From Phycisphaeraceae bacterium (lineage in GTDB: Bacteria > Planctomycetota > Phycisphaerae > Phycisphaerales > UBA1924), in the NCBI GenBank assembly GCA_019636515.1, contig JAHBXI010000002.1:186001-250000 (forward strand): a DNA stretch of 64,000 nt, given 5' to 3'. Position 1 is the first letter of the stretch, and each line of letters starts with the position of its first letter. Positions 28,567-37,120 of the stretch are shown one piece after another. A program made the position numbers and the translations under genes. The notes below the pieces were generated by a model. It did not search any database. It was not told where the DNA came from and worked only from the letters and a program-made list of their open reading frames with translations.

Positions 28567-29643
28567 ATGCGATCCAACACGGCCATCGGACTTTTGGCGC
28601 TCGCGGGGCTTGCCGCGATTTCGCACGCCGGCGTCGGCAACATCATCTATACGACCGGCGACATGACCATCAAGTACTACAACAACGGCGTGATCAGCAC
28701 GCTGTACACGATCCCCGCGTCCCCTTCGGAGGGGCTTGGCGGGATCGACCGGGGACCCAGCGGGGAGTACTACGTGACCGCCGGCCAATTCCCGGTCGAC
28801 CTGGCGGACAACAAGTCCGCCATCTACCGAGTGGACAACCTGTTCGGCGTCGCGTCTCATACCACCGTCTCCCAGGGCTTCCCCCTGGCCAATCCCACGA
28901 CGCTGAAGTACAACTTCAACAACAACAAACTCGTGACGGTCAACAACCCCCAGAGCCAGTACAACCCGGCGAACCCCGTCCGCGGCCTGCTGTCGGTGGA
29001 CGCGACCAGCGGGTTCGCCGTCACCGCGTACAACCAGAACAACCTCAACCCGCCGCCCCAGCCCTTCACTTCCAACGATATCGTCAACAGCCCCTACGCC
29101 GCCAACCAGTACTTCGTCGCCTGCCTGAACGGCGGAGATTCGGACTTTTCGTTCCCCGACTCGTCGGCCAGCACCCTCTGGAAGTTCGACTACAACACCA
29201 CCACCGAGGTGGCCACCCCCACGCTGCTGGTGAACTTCGCCGACCTGGCGGCGACGGGCCTTTCGGCCAAACTCAACCTTGTCCGCACCGTGGACGTCAA
29301 GCCGTCGACCAATGAGGTCTTCTTCGTCGATGCCAACACCGGCGTCTACAAGGCGCAACTCGATGCCAACGGGGACTGGATCCCCGGCACCGTTCAACTC
29401 CTGGTGGCCCAGGGCGTCCAGTTCCCACGCCTGGGCGGCGCGAAATGGAACCCCTTCACCGATAAACTCGTCTTTACCGACGAGGCCACGCAGGGCTTCT
29501 ACCAGATCAACACCGACGGCTCGGGCCTTGAAACGCTCGCCGGCCCGGGCGAAAACGTCTTTGGTGTCTACTTCATCCCATCCCCCGGGTCCGCGGCCTT
29601 GTTCGGGCTGGCCGGCCTGGCACTGGCCCGCCGGCGCCGCTGA
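28567..29643 (+). CDS. Exported PEP-CTERM-like protein, paralog of the preceding gene
   Basis: 358 aa. A signal peptide (1-21, ending S-H-A) leads to the same repeated beta segments as the preceding protein: N-K-S-A-I-Y-R-V-D-N, S-T-L-W-K-F-D-Y, T-L-L-V-N-F-A-D, K-W-N-P-F-T-D-K-L-V-F and F-Y-Q-I-N-T-D-G-S-G-L-E-T. The tail F-I-P-S-P-G-S-A-A-L-F-G-L-A-G-L-A-L-A then R-R-R-R is the PEP-CTERM-like sorting signal, here with P-S-P. A very strong Shine-Dalgarno (GAGGAGGAG) and a strong terminator suggest good expression as a single-gene unit. Tandem duplication is the likely origin. Function unknown. Confidence 0.82.
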   Translation: MRSNTAIGLLALAGLAAISHAGVGNIIYTTGDMTIKYYNNGVISTLYTIPASPSEGLGGIDRGPSGEYYVTAGQFPVDLADNKSAIYRVDNLFGVASHTTVSQGFPLANPTTLKYNFNNNKLVTVNNPQSQYNPANPVRGLLSVDATSGFAVTAYNQNNLNPPPQPFTSNDIVNSPYAANQYFVACLNGGDSDFSFPDSSASTLWKFDYNTTTEVATPTLLVNFADLAATGLSAKLNLVRTVDVKPSTNEVFFVDANTGVYKAQLDANGDWIPGTVQLLVAQGVQFPRLGGAKWNPFTDKLVFTDEATQGFYQINTDGSGLETLAGPGENVFGVYFIPSPGSAALFGLAGLALARRRR

Positions 29644-29657
29644 TTCGTCGCCGCGAT

Positions 29658-30704
29658 TTATCCCTTCGTTCGACCAGGACCACCACCACCACGACCCCGC
29701 CCCGATGGGCGGGGTTTTTTTCGCGCCCCGGGCGCTGAGGCTCTCGGCCCGGCGTACACCCCGAGAATCCCGCGTGCCAGTTTCTTGACCTGCCCGGCCA
29801 GTTCAGGGGGCCGGCGCACCACCGCGTGCGGTCCCATCGACAGGACCCACCACACGATTTCATCCAGCCCTGAGACCGTGCAGCGGAATGTCATGGAACC
29901 GTCCTCGTGGTGGCTGGTTTGCTGGGTCGGGTGCCAGATCGTGTCCGAGACCGTCGGCGCGAACTCCGCGTCGAACCAGACCTCGACCTGGTGCTCGGGC
30001 CCGCGCATCATCCTCCACGCGTTGCCCAGGTGCGAGGCGAGGTCAAAGCCCGCCGGGCGAGTGAACCGCTCGCCCGTCGGGGCGACGGAGGCGAAGCGGT
30101 TGAGTTTGAGCGTCCGGATCTCTCCGCGGCCGGTGTGTTGCCCCACCGCGTACCACGCCCGGACGCAGAAGAACAGCGCGTAGGGATGGAAGTCGAACTC
30201 CGACGTCGAAGAGAGCGAGTCGTACCGGCACCGCACGACCGCGGCCGCGCGGACGGATTCGGCGAGCCGGTCGTACACGTCCCGGGCTTCGGTCGGGTCG
30301 GCCCCGGCGGCGGTGCGCACGCGCACGCCATCGAGCATGGCGCCGACTTCCTCCCGGGTCTCGACGGGCAGGACACACCGGAGTTTCTCGATCGCCCGTG
30401 TCGCCGCCGTCAGGTACGGGATCGCTCCCTGACCGGCGATCCGCTCGCACAGCACGGCCAGGGAGAGGGCCTCTTCCACGGTGAGTTGCACCGGCGGGAG
30501 GAAGACCCCGTCACGCGATCGGTACCCCCGGCGTGCCCGGTCGTACTCGCACGGCAGCCCCACCGATGACAGGCCCCGCACGTCGCGGTAGATGGTCCGC
30601 ACATCGACGCCGAATTCTCGCGCCAGGCTCGGGGCGTCCCACCCCGGCCGGGAATTGATCAGCCACAGCATCCGGAGCAGGCGGTGAACGCGCGTGTGAT
30701 CCAT
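29658..30704 (-). CDS. WYL-domain transcriptional regulator (HTH-WYL-WCX)
   Basis: 348 aa. An N-terminal winged HTH (about 1-60; W-D-A-P-S-L-A-R-E-F-G-V-D-V-R-T-I-Y-R-D-V-R-G-L is the recognition region) is followed by a WYL domain (about 140-215, containing H-P-Y-A-L-F-F-C-V-R-A-W-Y-A-V-G-Q-H) and a WCX-type C-terminal extension to about residue 320. WYL domains bind nucleic acids or other ligands and regulate DNA-damage, phage-defence or metabolic genes. The final 25 residues are Arg/Gly/Pro-rich and overlap the neighbouring terminator, so they may be dispensable. ATG 30704 has GAGGTTCCGAGGG upstream. No target is evident. Confidence 0.88.
   Translation of the reverse strand: MDHTRVHRLLRMLWLINSRPGWDAPSLAREFGVDVRTIYRDVRGLSSVGLPCEYDRARRGYRSRDGVFLPPVQLTVEEALSLAVLCERIAGQGAIPYLTAATRAIEKLRCVLPVETREEVGAMLDGVRVRTAAGADPTEARDVYDRLAESVRAAAVVRCRYDSLSSTSEFDFHPYALFFCVRAWYAVGQHTGRGEIRTLKLNRFASVAPTGERFTRPAGFDLASHLGNAWRMMRGPEHQVEVWFDAEFAPTVSDTIWHPTQQTSHHEDGSMTFRCTVSGLDEIVWWVLSMGPHAVVRRPPELAGQVKKLARGILGVYAGPRASAPGARKKPRPSGRGRGGGGPGRTKG
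29695..29721 (+). terminator. Strong Rho-independent terminator, overlapping a coding tail
   Basis: Perfect 8-bp arms CCCCGCCC/GGGCGGGG, 4-nt loop CGAT, then seven T. It lies inside the last codons of the convergent WYL regulator gene. Confidence 0.9.
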
Positions 30705-30927
30705 CCCTCGGAACCTCCCCTCGACGGCGGCGGCGCGGATCCGATCCGGACGATCCGCGAGAACCAATGTACACGCAAGCCTTCGCCCTGACACCGGGCT
30801 ATCAGGGTCGAGACATCGACCCCTGACAGCATCGTGTCATGCGTGATGCCCAGGCTGCTGGCCGCCGATCACCAGGCGCACGAGATTATCACATCGGCGG
30901 GCACGACCCGCCGGTGAGGGGGTTTCG

Positions 30928-32418
30928 ATGCGTGGGGATCCGAGGTTCTACCTGGGTTTCGTGGTGGCGGGTGTGTCGGTGGTCATACCCGGAGCGGGCG
31001 TGGCCGATGGCGTGCCCCCGCGTCCGTCCGAACGCCCGCGGGCGAGCGATTCCCCGCGCTGGTCCGCGCCGCGTGGGCACCGCCTGGCCGACTTTGCCGC
31101 CGGCCTGTACTTCCCCGAGGGCCAGGCGGTCCTGCAGGTGATCGGCGACTCGATCAACGCCACCAACAGCGTCCACGGGATGCAGGTCGGCTACCGCGAC
31201 CGGCTCGACGTTCCCTTCAACGCGTGGGTCGTTCACGCCGACAGCGGCAACTCCGACATCGGGTACACCAACGCCCAGGGGTCTCTGGCCGTGAACGCCA
31301 TCCGAATCCCGGGGGATTTTTTCTCGAACGGCATGAGGTCCATCTCGCCCGTGCGCACTCGCGACGCGGTCTGGTCCGGGGACGTGGCGTGGGGCGGGAC
31401 GATGTCCGATTCGTTCCTGCTGAATTTCCGCATGGCGGGGATGAAGCAGGGCAACCCGTTTGCCTCGTCGTTTCCGGTCGGCGCCCGCATGATCATGTTC
31501 GAAGGCCCGACCCAGGTCGGCGGGTTCGAGGCCGTCGGGATGCGCGGCCCGGCGACGATCTCGTCGGGGTTCTACACGCGCCCCGACCCCGTCGCCGGCG
31601 CGATCACGTGGATCGACCGCGCGCTGGGCGCCGGGACCGGCGATCCGGGGTTTCGGCTCAAGTCCGACCCGTCCACCGCCGAGTCCACGCCGGGCGCGCA
31701 CTCGCTGATCCACCTGGGCACGCGGTTCCGGGCCGCGAAGCCCTCCGGTGTGCAGATGCAGTTCCTCTCGCACGGCGGCTGGAACGCGGCCGACCACGTG
31801 AATCCCATCCGATTCACCGACGAGGCCCTGCGGCAGTTCTACTCCGCCACCGACCCGCCGACGCACTTCATCCTCTGGATCGGGCAGAACCAGACCGCGC
31901 AGGAGTCCGCCGATTTTTACCAGGGGAGTTTCGAAGTCTTCAAGCACGATGTCGAGGCGATCATGGACCGCCACGACGCGGTGCTGGCCGCGATGGACGC
32001 GCCCGCCCCGCGGTGGCTCCTGGTCTCGCAGTACAAGACCGGGTACGACGAATTCCACCACGTGCTGATGTGCGAGGGGCTATACGCGATCTCCCTCGGG
32101 CGAGAACGCGTCTCGTTCCTGAACCTTTACCGCCTCACGGGCGGGGAATCCTTCAACCAGGCGGCGTTCCTTTCCGACGGCGTCCACCCGAACCACTCGG
32201 GCGTCCTGCACCTGGGGGCGATCATCAACGCCGAACTGCGGTCGGCGGTCGTCTGCCTGGCGGACTTTGACGGGTCCGGCTTCGTTGATTTCGACGACTA
32301 CATCGCGTTCGTACTCGCCTTCGAGGATGGGGATGGGGCGTGCGACCTCGACGGGTCGGGCTTTGTCGACTTTGAGGACCACGATTTCTTCGTGTACGTG
32401 TTCGAGCAGGGGTGCTGA
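30928..32418 (+). CDS. Secreted SGNH-hydrolase-like protein with GC-type dockerin C-terminus
   Basis: 496 aa. A signal peptide covers about 1-27. V-I-G-D-S-I near residue 71 and D-G-V-H-P-N-H-S-G near 413 match the block I (GDS) and block V (D-x-x-H) motifs of SGNH/GDSL esterases, so Ser and Asp/His of a triad are present. The last 55 residues hold two calcium-loop repeats, D-F-D-G-S-G-F-V-D-F-D-D and D-L-D-G-S-G-F-V-D-F-E-D, ending E-Q-G-C. This is the dockerin-like tail found on many Phycisphaerae secreted proteins. Substrate unknown; acetyl or acyl ester cleavage on a carbohydrate is plausible. ATG 30928 has GAGGGGG upstream. Confidence 0.78.
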   Translation: MRGDPRFYLGFVVAGVSVVIPGAGVADGVPPRPSERPRASDSPRWSAPRGHRLADFAAGLYFPEGQAVLQVIGDSINATNSVHGMQVGYRDRLDVPFNAWVVHADSGNSDIGYTNAQGSLAVNAIRIPGDFFSNGMRSISPVRTRDAVWSGDVAWGGTMSDSFLLNFRMAGMKQGNPFASSFPVGARMIMFEGPTQVGGFEAVGMRGPATISSGFYTRPDPVAGAITWIDRALGAGTGDPGFRLKSDPSTAESTPGAHSLIHLGTRFRAAKPSGVQMQFLSHGGWNAADHVNPIRFTDEALRQFYSATDPPTHFILWIGQNQTAQESADFYQGSFEVFKHDVEAIMDRHDAVLAAMDAPAPRWLLVSQYKTGYDEFHHVLMCEGLYAISLGRERVSFLNLYRLTGGESFNQAAFLSDGVHPNHSGVLHLGAIINAELRSAVVCLADFDGSGFVDFDDYIAFVLAFEDGDGACDLDGSGFVDFEDHDFFVYVFEQGC

Positions 32419-32500
32419 CGACGACCGGCGCGCTGGAAGCGAGCCGCCAGCGCGACACGCATCCCGCGCACGCACGATGGCTTCAACCGTCACGCGGGAA

Positions 32501-33439
32501 TCACGTATCGAGTTTGCGCAGGAGCAGCCCGAATTCGGTGAGCCGTTCGCGGATTTCCTTCAGGCTGGTGGCGCCGAAGTTCTTGACGCCCATGAGTTCG
32601 GCCTCGGTGTGGCTCGCCAGGTCGCCCAGCGTCTGGATCCCAAGCAGCGACAGGGCCTTGCGAGCCCGAACCGAGAGTTGCAGGTCCGACACGGGCTTGC
32701 CCAGGACGGCCTCCTGGCCGGTCCCCTTGTATTGCTCGATCAGGGCGCGGCGAGCCGCCCGCTGGGCGTCCTCCTGGCCCTGGCCCAGCCGCAGGCCCCG
32801 CGCCGTCAGCATGCGCTTGATCTCGACCAAACTCGTCTCCCCGAAGTTCTTGTAACTCATCAGTTCCGGCTCGGTGATCCGGAGCAGGTCGCCAAGCGTG
32901 CGGATGTTCATTTTCTTCAGGCACGTCCTGGCGCGCACCGACAACTCGAAGTCGGTCACGGGCGTGTCGAGCATCGCCTTGCGCTTGAACGCGTCCCGGT
33001 CCTGCTCTTCCTCCACGATCATCTCGCGGCTCGCCTGAACGTCTTTCATGTACAGCCGCGCGCGGGGGTGGTTCGGATGCGTGTCGAGCACCTGCCGCAG
33101 GCACCGCTCCGCACGGACAAGGTCGGACTGATCCTCGTACAGGACCGCCAGATTGATCAGGGCGTTGATCGGGGCCGGGGGATGTTCGCACGCGCGCTCG
33201 TACAACGCCAAAGCCTCTTCTTCCTCGCCGACCAGGTCGAGCAGGTACGCCAGGTGGAAGAGCGTCTCGGGGTTTTCCGGATCGGCCGCCACGGCTCGGC
33301 GGTACTCGGCGATCGCCCCGGTCTTGTCCCCGGCCTGGTCCAGTTTCCGTGCCGCCGCCACGTGCCGGGAGGCGGTCTGGGTGTCTCGGGGGGCGGCGTC
33401 GGAGACGCCGATCACGGTGTCAAGGGGGTCGTGGGACAT
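32501..33439 (-). CDS. TPR protein fused to two RNA polymerase alpha C-terminal domains
   Basis: 312 aa. Residues about 25-145 contain tetratricopeptide repeats (for example A-G-D-K-T-G-A-I-A-E-Y-R-R-A-V-A-A-D-P). Two alpha-CTD-like domains follow at about 160-220 and 245-305, each with the L-S-V-R-A-R core, G-D-L and K-N-F-G-x-T-S-L helix-hairpin-helix. In E. coli alpha-CTD, R265 and N268 contact DNA; the Arg is kept in both copies, while N268 is Thr and Lys. It could bridge promoters or RNA polymerase to a protein partner; it is not RpoA, having no assembly domain. Divergent from lpxA, with TATAGT on the minus strand near 33496 as a -10. Confidence 0.85.
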   Translation of the reverse strand: MSHDPLDTVIGVSDAAPRDTQTASRHVAAARKLDQAGDKTGAIAEYRRAVAADPENPETLFHLAYLLDLVGEEEEALALYERACEHPPAPINALINLAVLYEDQSDLVRAERCLRQVLDTHPNHPRARLYMKDVQASREMIVEEEQDRDAFKRKAMLDTPVTDFELSVRARTCLKKMNIRTLGDLLRITEPELMSYKNFGETSLVEIKRMLTARGLRLGQGQEDAQRAARRALIEQYKGTGQEAVLGKPVSDLQLSVRARKALSLLGIQTLGDLASHTEAELMGVKNFGATSLKEIRERLTEFGLLLRKLDT

Positions 33440-33558
33440 CGGCCGGTTGCTCCAGGGTGCTCGCCGGCGCAACGCCGCCGGCAGCAGGTGGCAACTATAG
33501 GAGCCGACCCGCCCTCCGTCGGGCCGACGTCCATTCCGGCTCCTAGCCTTTTTCCCAC

Positions 33559-34446
33559 ATGGCCATTATCCACCCTTCCGCGTCCGTTTCACCCCAGGCC
33601 GTGCTCGGTGATGAGGTCCAGATCGGGCCTCGCTGCGTCGTTGAGGGGGAGGTGACCATCGGGGCCGGTGCTCGCCTGATCGGCGACGTCTACGTGGTCG
33701 GCCCGGCTCGAATCGGAGAAGGCACCACGATTTACCCCTTCTGCTGCCTGGGCTTCCCGGGGCAGGACTGGAAGTTCAAGCCGGGCGACCCCACCCCGGG
33801 GGTCACCGTCGGGCGCGATTGCATCCTCCGAGAGCACGTCACCATCCATGCCGCGACCAGGCCCGATCGACCGACCACCGTCGGAGACCGATGCATGTTG
33901 ATGGTCAATGCCCACCTGGGCCACGACGCCCGGATCGGCAACAACGTGGTCATGGTCAACAACTCCGCCCTGGCCGGGCACTGCGAACTGGGCGACAGCG
34001 TCACGCTTTCTTCCTCGGTCGGCGTGCATCAGTTCGTCCGCGTGGGCCGGTTTGTGTTCATGTCCGCGGGCGTTTGTGTTTCGATGGATGTTCCCCCGTT
34101 CTGCGTTGCCCCCGAAACGCAACGCCTGGAGGGGATCAACCGCGTCGGCCTCCGCCGGGCGGGGTTCCCCAGGGACCACATCACCGCCATCGACGAGGCC
34201 TTCCGCAAGGCCTTCCGCCCCGGCAATCTATCCCGGGCCCAGATGCTCGAGATCCTCGACACCCTGGGCGCGGGCTGTCCGCCGGTGGAGGAGATGGCCG
34301 AGTTCGTCCGACAAAGCAAACGTGGGATATGCCCCGGGTCGGGCCGTCCACCCCGGCTCTTCGCCCCGCTGCTTCACCGGATCCGCCGTGGACGGGGCAT
34401 TGAACCCGTCGCGGAGGCGCCCGACCACCAGGACCCGATGGCGTAG
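33559..34446 (+). CDS. lpxA: Acyl-ACP--UDP-N-acetylglucosamine O-acyltransferase
   Basis: 295 aa, a little longer than the usual 255-270 because of a basic C-terminal extension. It performs the first acylation of lipid A synthesis. The left-handed beta-helix hexapeptide pattern runs through the first 190 residues, and N-A-H-L-G-H-D, containing the catalytic base His, is present, as is the following N-N-S-A-L-A-G-H. A helical C-terminal part (about 205-260) has the expected F-R-K-A-F-R. The enzyme implies a lipid A outer membrane. TAGCCT (33544-33549) ends 9 nt before the ATG, without a Shine-Dalgarno. Confidence 0.93.
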   Translation: MAIIHPSASVSPQAVLGDEVQIGPRCVVEGEVTIGAGARLIGDVYVVGPARIGEGTTIYPFCCLGFPGQDWKFKPGDPTPGVTVGRDCILREHVTIHAATRPDRPTTVGDRCMLMVNAHLGHDARIGNNVVMVNNSALAGHCELGDSVTLSSSVGVHQFVRVGRFVFMSAGVCVSMDVPPFCVAPETQRLEGINRVGLRRAGFPRDHITAIDEAFRKAFRPGNLSRAQMLEILDTLGAGCPPVEEMAEFVRQSKRGICPGSGRPPRLFAPLLHRIRRGRGIEPVAEAPDHQDPMA

Positions 34447-34508
34447 ATCCCAAGGCTTCGCGCTGTTCTCCATGACCAGGCCGCAACGAGTTTGAACGAC
34501 CCTCCACG

Positions 34509-35462
34509 ATGACGACTCTCGATGCCATACGACTCGCCGGCCTGCCGTGGTCCGCCACGACCGCCCGAGCCGACGACCCCGCCATCGTCTCCGACGTGTC
34601 GATGTGCGTCCTGGCGAGCAGTTCATCGGGAAATTGCACCGCCCTTCGATGGAGGGAGAACGGATCGGTCCGCGTCTGCCTGCTCGATGCCGGCCTTTCG
34701 CCCAGGAAGACCCGCAACTGGCTGCGCGGTGTCGGAACCAACCTGGCGCAGGTCCGCTCGATCCTGCTCACCCACCTCGACCGCGACCACTGCCACGTCG
34801 GCTGGACCGGGGGGCGCATCCCCGGGCACATCACCGTACGCCTGCACGGCCGTCACCTTTCCAGGGCCGAAGAGGAAGGCCTCCATCACCACCCGATCGT
34901 TGCGTTCAACGACCGGATCGAACTTTCCCCCGCCGTACGCGTCCGGACCGTGATGATGTCGCACGACCGCCTGGGTGTCGCGGCCTTCCGGTTCGATTTT
35001 TCATCTCCCGGAGGCGTGGTTTCGCTTGGGTTTGCGACCGACCTGGGGCACGTGACCGACGACCTGGTCGAGTGCCTCAGCGGCGTGAACGTGCTCGCCA
35101 TCGAAAGCAACTACTGCCCGATGCTCCAGGCCGCCTCCGATCGGCCCGCGTTCCTCAAGCGGCGAATCACCGGCGGGCGAGGGCACCTGAGCAACCACGA
35201 GTGCTTCGCGGCGATTGAGCGGATCGCCCCGCGCGGGCACGTGGTCCTGCTTCATCTGTCCCGGCAGTGCAACCGCCCGGAACTGGTCTCGGAACTGCAC
35301 GCCGGGTCCGGCTATTCGGTGACGATCGCCCGCCACGACCGGCCCACCGGATGGGTGAATGTCGGAACGGCGGACCCGGTGGTTTCCGCGGACCTCCATC
35401 CCGTGGTCGTGCCCGGCCTTGATCGTTCGGACCCGCAACGGAAGTCCATGGTTCCACGATAG
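34509..35462 (+). CDS. MBL-fold metallo-hydrolase, WalJ/YycJ-like
   Basis: 317 aa. The start S-M-C-V-L-A-S-S-S-S-G-N-C and the core L-L-T-H89-L-D91-R-D-H94 are typical of the YycJ/WalJ branch of metallo-beta-lactamase-fold hydrolases. The usual H-x-H-x-D-H is H-x-D-x-D-H here. Later metal ligands follow in M-M-S-H-D, A-T-D-L-G-H and L-L-H-L-S. The family includes candidate 5'-exonucleases. ATG 34602, just before C-V-L-A-S, is an alternative start giving 286 aa, closer to family length; neither start has a good Shine-Dalgarno. It is followed after 1 bp by the methyltransferase gene. Confidence 0.82.
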   Translation: MTTLDAIRLAGLPWSATTARADDPAIVSDVSMCVLASSSSGNCTALRWRENGSVRVCLLDAGLSPRKTRNWLRGVGTNLAQVRSILLTHLDRDHCHVGWTGGRIPGHITVRLHGRHLSRAEEEGLHHHPIVAFNDRIELSPAVRVRTVMMSHDRLGVAAFRFDFSSPGGVVSLGFATDLGHVTDDLVECLSGVNVLAIESNYCPMLQAASDRPAFLKRRITGGRGHLSNHECFAAIERIAPRGHVVLLHLSRQCNRPELVSELHAGSGYSVTIARHDRPTGWVNVGTADPVVSADLHPVVVPGLDRSDPQRKSMVPR

Positions 35463-35463
35463 A

Positions 35464-36426
35464 ATGCGCCGAACCGACATGGATTCGGATGCCCATACAC
35501 CCGGATCGGCGGCGGGCTCTGCGCCCGCTCCTGTTCCCTCGCACACGCCGCCCTTCTCCTCCCGCGCCGTCCGCCGGGTGGCCAGGTTCGCCGACCAGGT
35601 CCGCGCGGCCCTGGGCCTGCGCCGAACCATCCATGCCGGTGGCGCACGCTACATCGAGACAAACTCCGAGCCTCTCCGCCGGGCGTTGTCCCGCCGGGGC
35701 AGCGGCAGCAAGGAATTCATCGTTGAGTTTGCCGACGGCTACCGGCACCTGATCCATTGCACGCCCCACCGCGTCTACGCCGACATCATGGAACCGAGAC
35801 TTCTTCCCTGCTACGAAATGCTCCTGTCGTGCCTGCGGCCGGGCATGAGGGCGCTGGACTTCGGCTGCGGGACCGGGTACGGATCGGCGTGGCTTGTGGA
35901 CGTGGTCGGGCCGTCGGGCGCCGTCGTCGCGCTGGACCGCGACCTTGAAAGCATCGTCTACGCGCAGAGGCGCTACGCGGCCCCGAACGCGGCCTTCGAG
36001 GTCGGGTGGACCAACGCCCTCTCGGGAGAAACCGACGGGGCCTTTGACGTGGTCGTCTCTCTCGACGCGTTCCGCGAGGATGATGATCCGCACGCCGTGG
36101 TCCGAGAGTTATGGCGGGTGCTTCGACCCGGCGGATGGATGCTCATTGTCACTCCGGCACCCCTGGGCCCGGCGAGCAAGAACGGACCCGGCGCGCCGCG
36201 TGCCTTTGAGCCGCGCGAGTTGTCCGACCTCGTCAAAAGAGCCTGCGAGGACCAGATCCGATCCGACGCCCCGGAAGGACAATCACCCGGTCCCATCCAG
36301 TGGGACGAAGGTTCGGGTCCCGACCGCCAGGCCGAGGACGATCAAAGCGCGGGCACCGCCGAGCCGGTCGCCACTTCCGCCGCCCCGGACCACTCGGGCA
36401 TCCTGATCAGCAAGCCTGGTCGGTAG
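35464..36426 (+). CDS. Class I SAM-dependent methyltransferase
   Basis: 320 aa. A Rossmann-fold methyltransferase domain occupies about 115-250: A-L-D-F-G-C-G-T-G-Y-G-S (motif I, SAM binding), V-V-A-L-D-R-D (motif II acidic residue), F-D-V-V-V-S-L-D-A (motif IV) and L-R-P-G-G-W-M-L-I-V-T-P. This is the Methyltransf_11/UbiE-like pattern. N- and C-terminal extensions are low in complexity. The substrate is unknown. It starts 1 bp after the MBL hydrolase stop, so the two are probably co-transcribed. ATG 35479 is an alternative start. Confidence 0.85.
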   Translation: MRRTDMDSDAHTPGSAAGSAPAPVPSHTPPFSSRAVRRVARFADQVRAALGLRRTIHAGGARYIETNSEPLRRALSRRGSGSKEFIVEFADGYRHLIHCTPHRVYADIMEPRLLPCYEMLLSCLRPGMRALDFGCGTGYGSAWLVDVVGPSGAVVALDRDLESIVYAQRRYAAPNAAFEVGWTNALSGETDGAFDVVVSLDAFREDDDPHAVVRELWRVLRPGGWMLIVTPAPLGPASKNGPGAPRAFEPRELSDLVKRACEDQIRSDAPEGQSPGPIQWDEGSGPDRQAEDDQSAGTAEPVATSAAPDHSGILISKPGR

Positions 36427-36555
36427 TATTGCGGGCGGCGGCGCACAGGGAATCCAACTAGAATCCGTACAAACGACCTTCGAGCCGTTGCCGATCGGAT
36501 TCCGCGACGGATGGGCGTGCCTTACGCTATCCTTAGATTGTTTCAGGGAGGTCGC

Positions 36556-36915
36556 ATGGCGACGCAATGGTCGGATTCAATCGTCGTGTCGGACCTTGAG
36601 GACGAGCCCGCCCTCTCGGATGAGTTGTCGTCCCTCTTTGACCGCGCGAGCAAACTGGCGACCGACAAGGTCCCGAACATGGTTCTCAATTTCTCGCGTG
36701 TCACGTACATCAGTTCTTCGAATCTGGCCCAACTCCTCAGGCTGCGCAAGCGCCTGACGGAGGCCTCGCGGCAGATACGCATCTGCTCCATCTCGGATGA
36801 GGTGTGGTCGGTGTTGCTGGTCACCGGGCTGGACAAGGTCTTCCGTTTCTCACCCGACGTCATGACCGCGCTGGCCGGGCTTCAGATCGAGTCGGAAAAG
36901 GCGGCGAAGGAGTGA
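36556..36915 (+). CDS. STAS-domain protein, anti-sigma-factor antagonist type
   Basis: 119 aa covering one STAS domain. The fold signature V-L-N-F-S-R-V-T-Y-I-S-S-S-N-L-A-Q-L-L near residues 47-65 contains the Ser cluster where the switch-protein serine is phosphorylated in RsbV/SpoIIAA proteins. Family members release a sigma factor by binding its anti-sigma kinase when dephosphorylated by a SpoIIE-type phosphatase. A phosphatase of that kind is encoded at 593; no RsbW-like kinase is in the window. ATG 36556 has a clear GGGAGG Shine-Dalgarno at 6 nt. Confidence 0.88.
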   Translation: MATQWSDSIVVSDLEDEPALSDELSSLFDRASKLATDKVPNMVLNFSRVTYISSSNLAQLLRLRKRLTEASRQIRICSISDEVWSVLLVTGLDKVFRFSPDVMTALAGLQIESEKAAKE

Positions 36916-36966
36916 GGGGCCTGGCATGCCGGGGCATTCCGGGGATCGTGTCGAGCGGATGCGTGC

Positions 36967-37026
36967 GCGGGCGTGATCGCGGGCGTGATCGCGGGTGTGA
37001 TCGCGGGTTGGGTCGTGGGTTGGGTC
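36967..37026. repeat. Five tandem copies of a 12-bp repeat
   Basis: GCGGGCGTGATC twice, then GCGGGTGTGATC, GCGGGTTGGGTC and GTGGGTTGGGTC, head to tail with no gaps. It lies between the STAS gene and the ABC ATPase gene. The period is a multiple of three, but no credible protein uses it. Confidence 0.9.
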
Positions 37027-37120
37027 GCTCGGATTGCCAGGTTCGAGCGATCGGCACGAGGCGCTCGCGACCGGCCCTGATCGCCATCTCCCTTGGCGCG
37101 CGCCGGGGGGGGTGCCGTCG

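Noticed and set aside
30889-32061. 390-aa minus-strand frame opposite the SGNH/dockerin gene
   Set aside because: Low-complexity Arg/Val/His-rich sequence and no motif; the plus strand has signal peptide, GDS motif and dockerin tail.
36967-37026. CRISPR array
   Set aside because: The 12-bp units are directly adjacent with no spacers and no cas genes are present.
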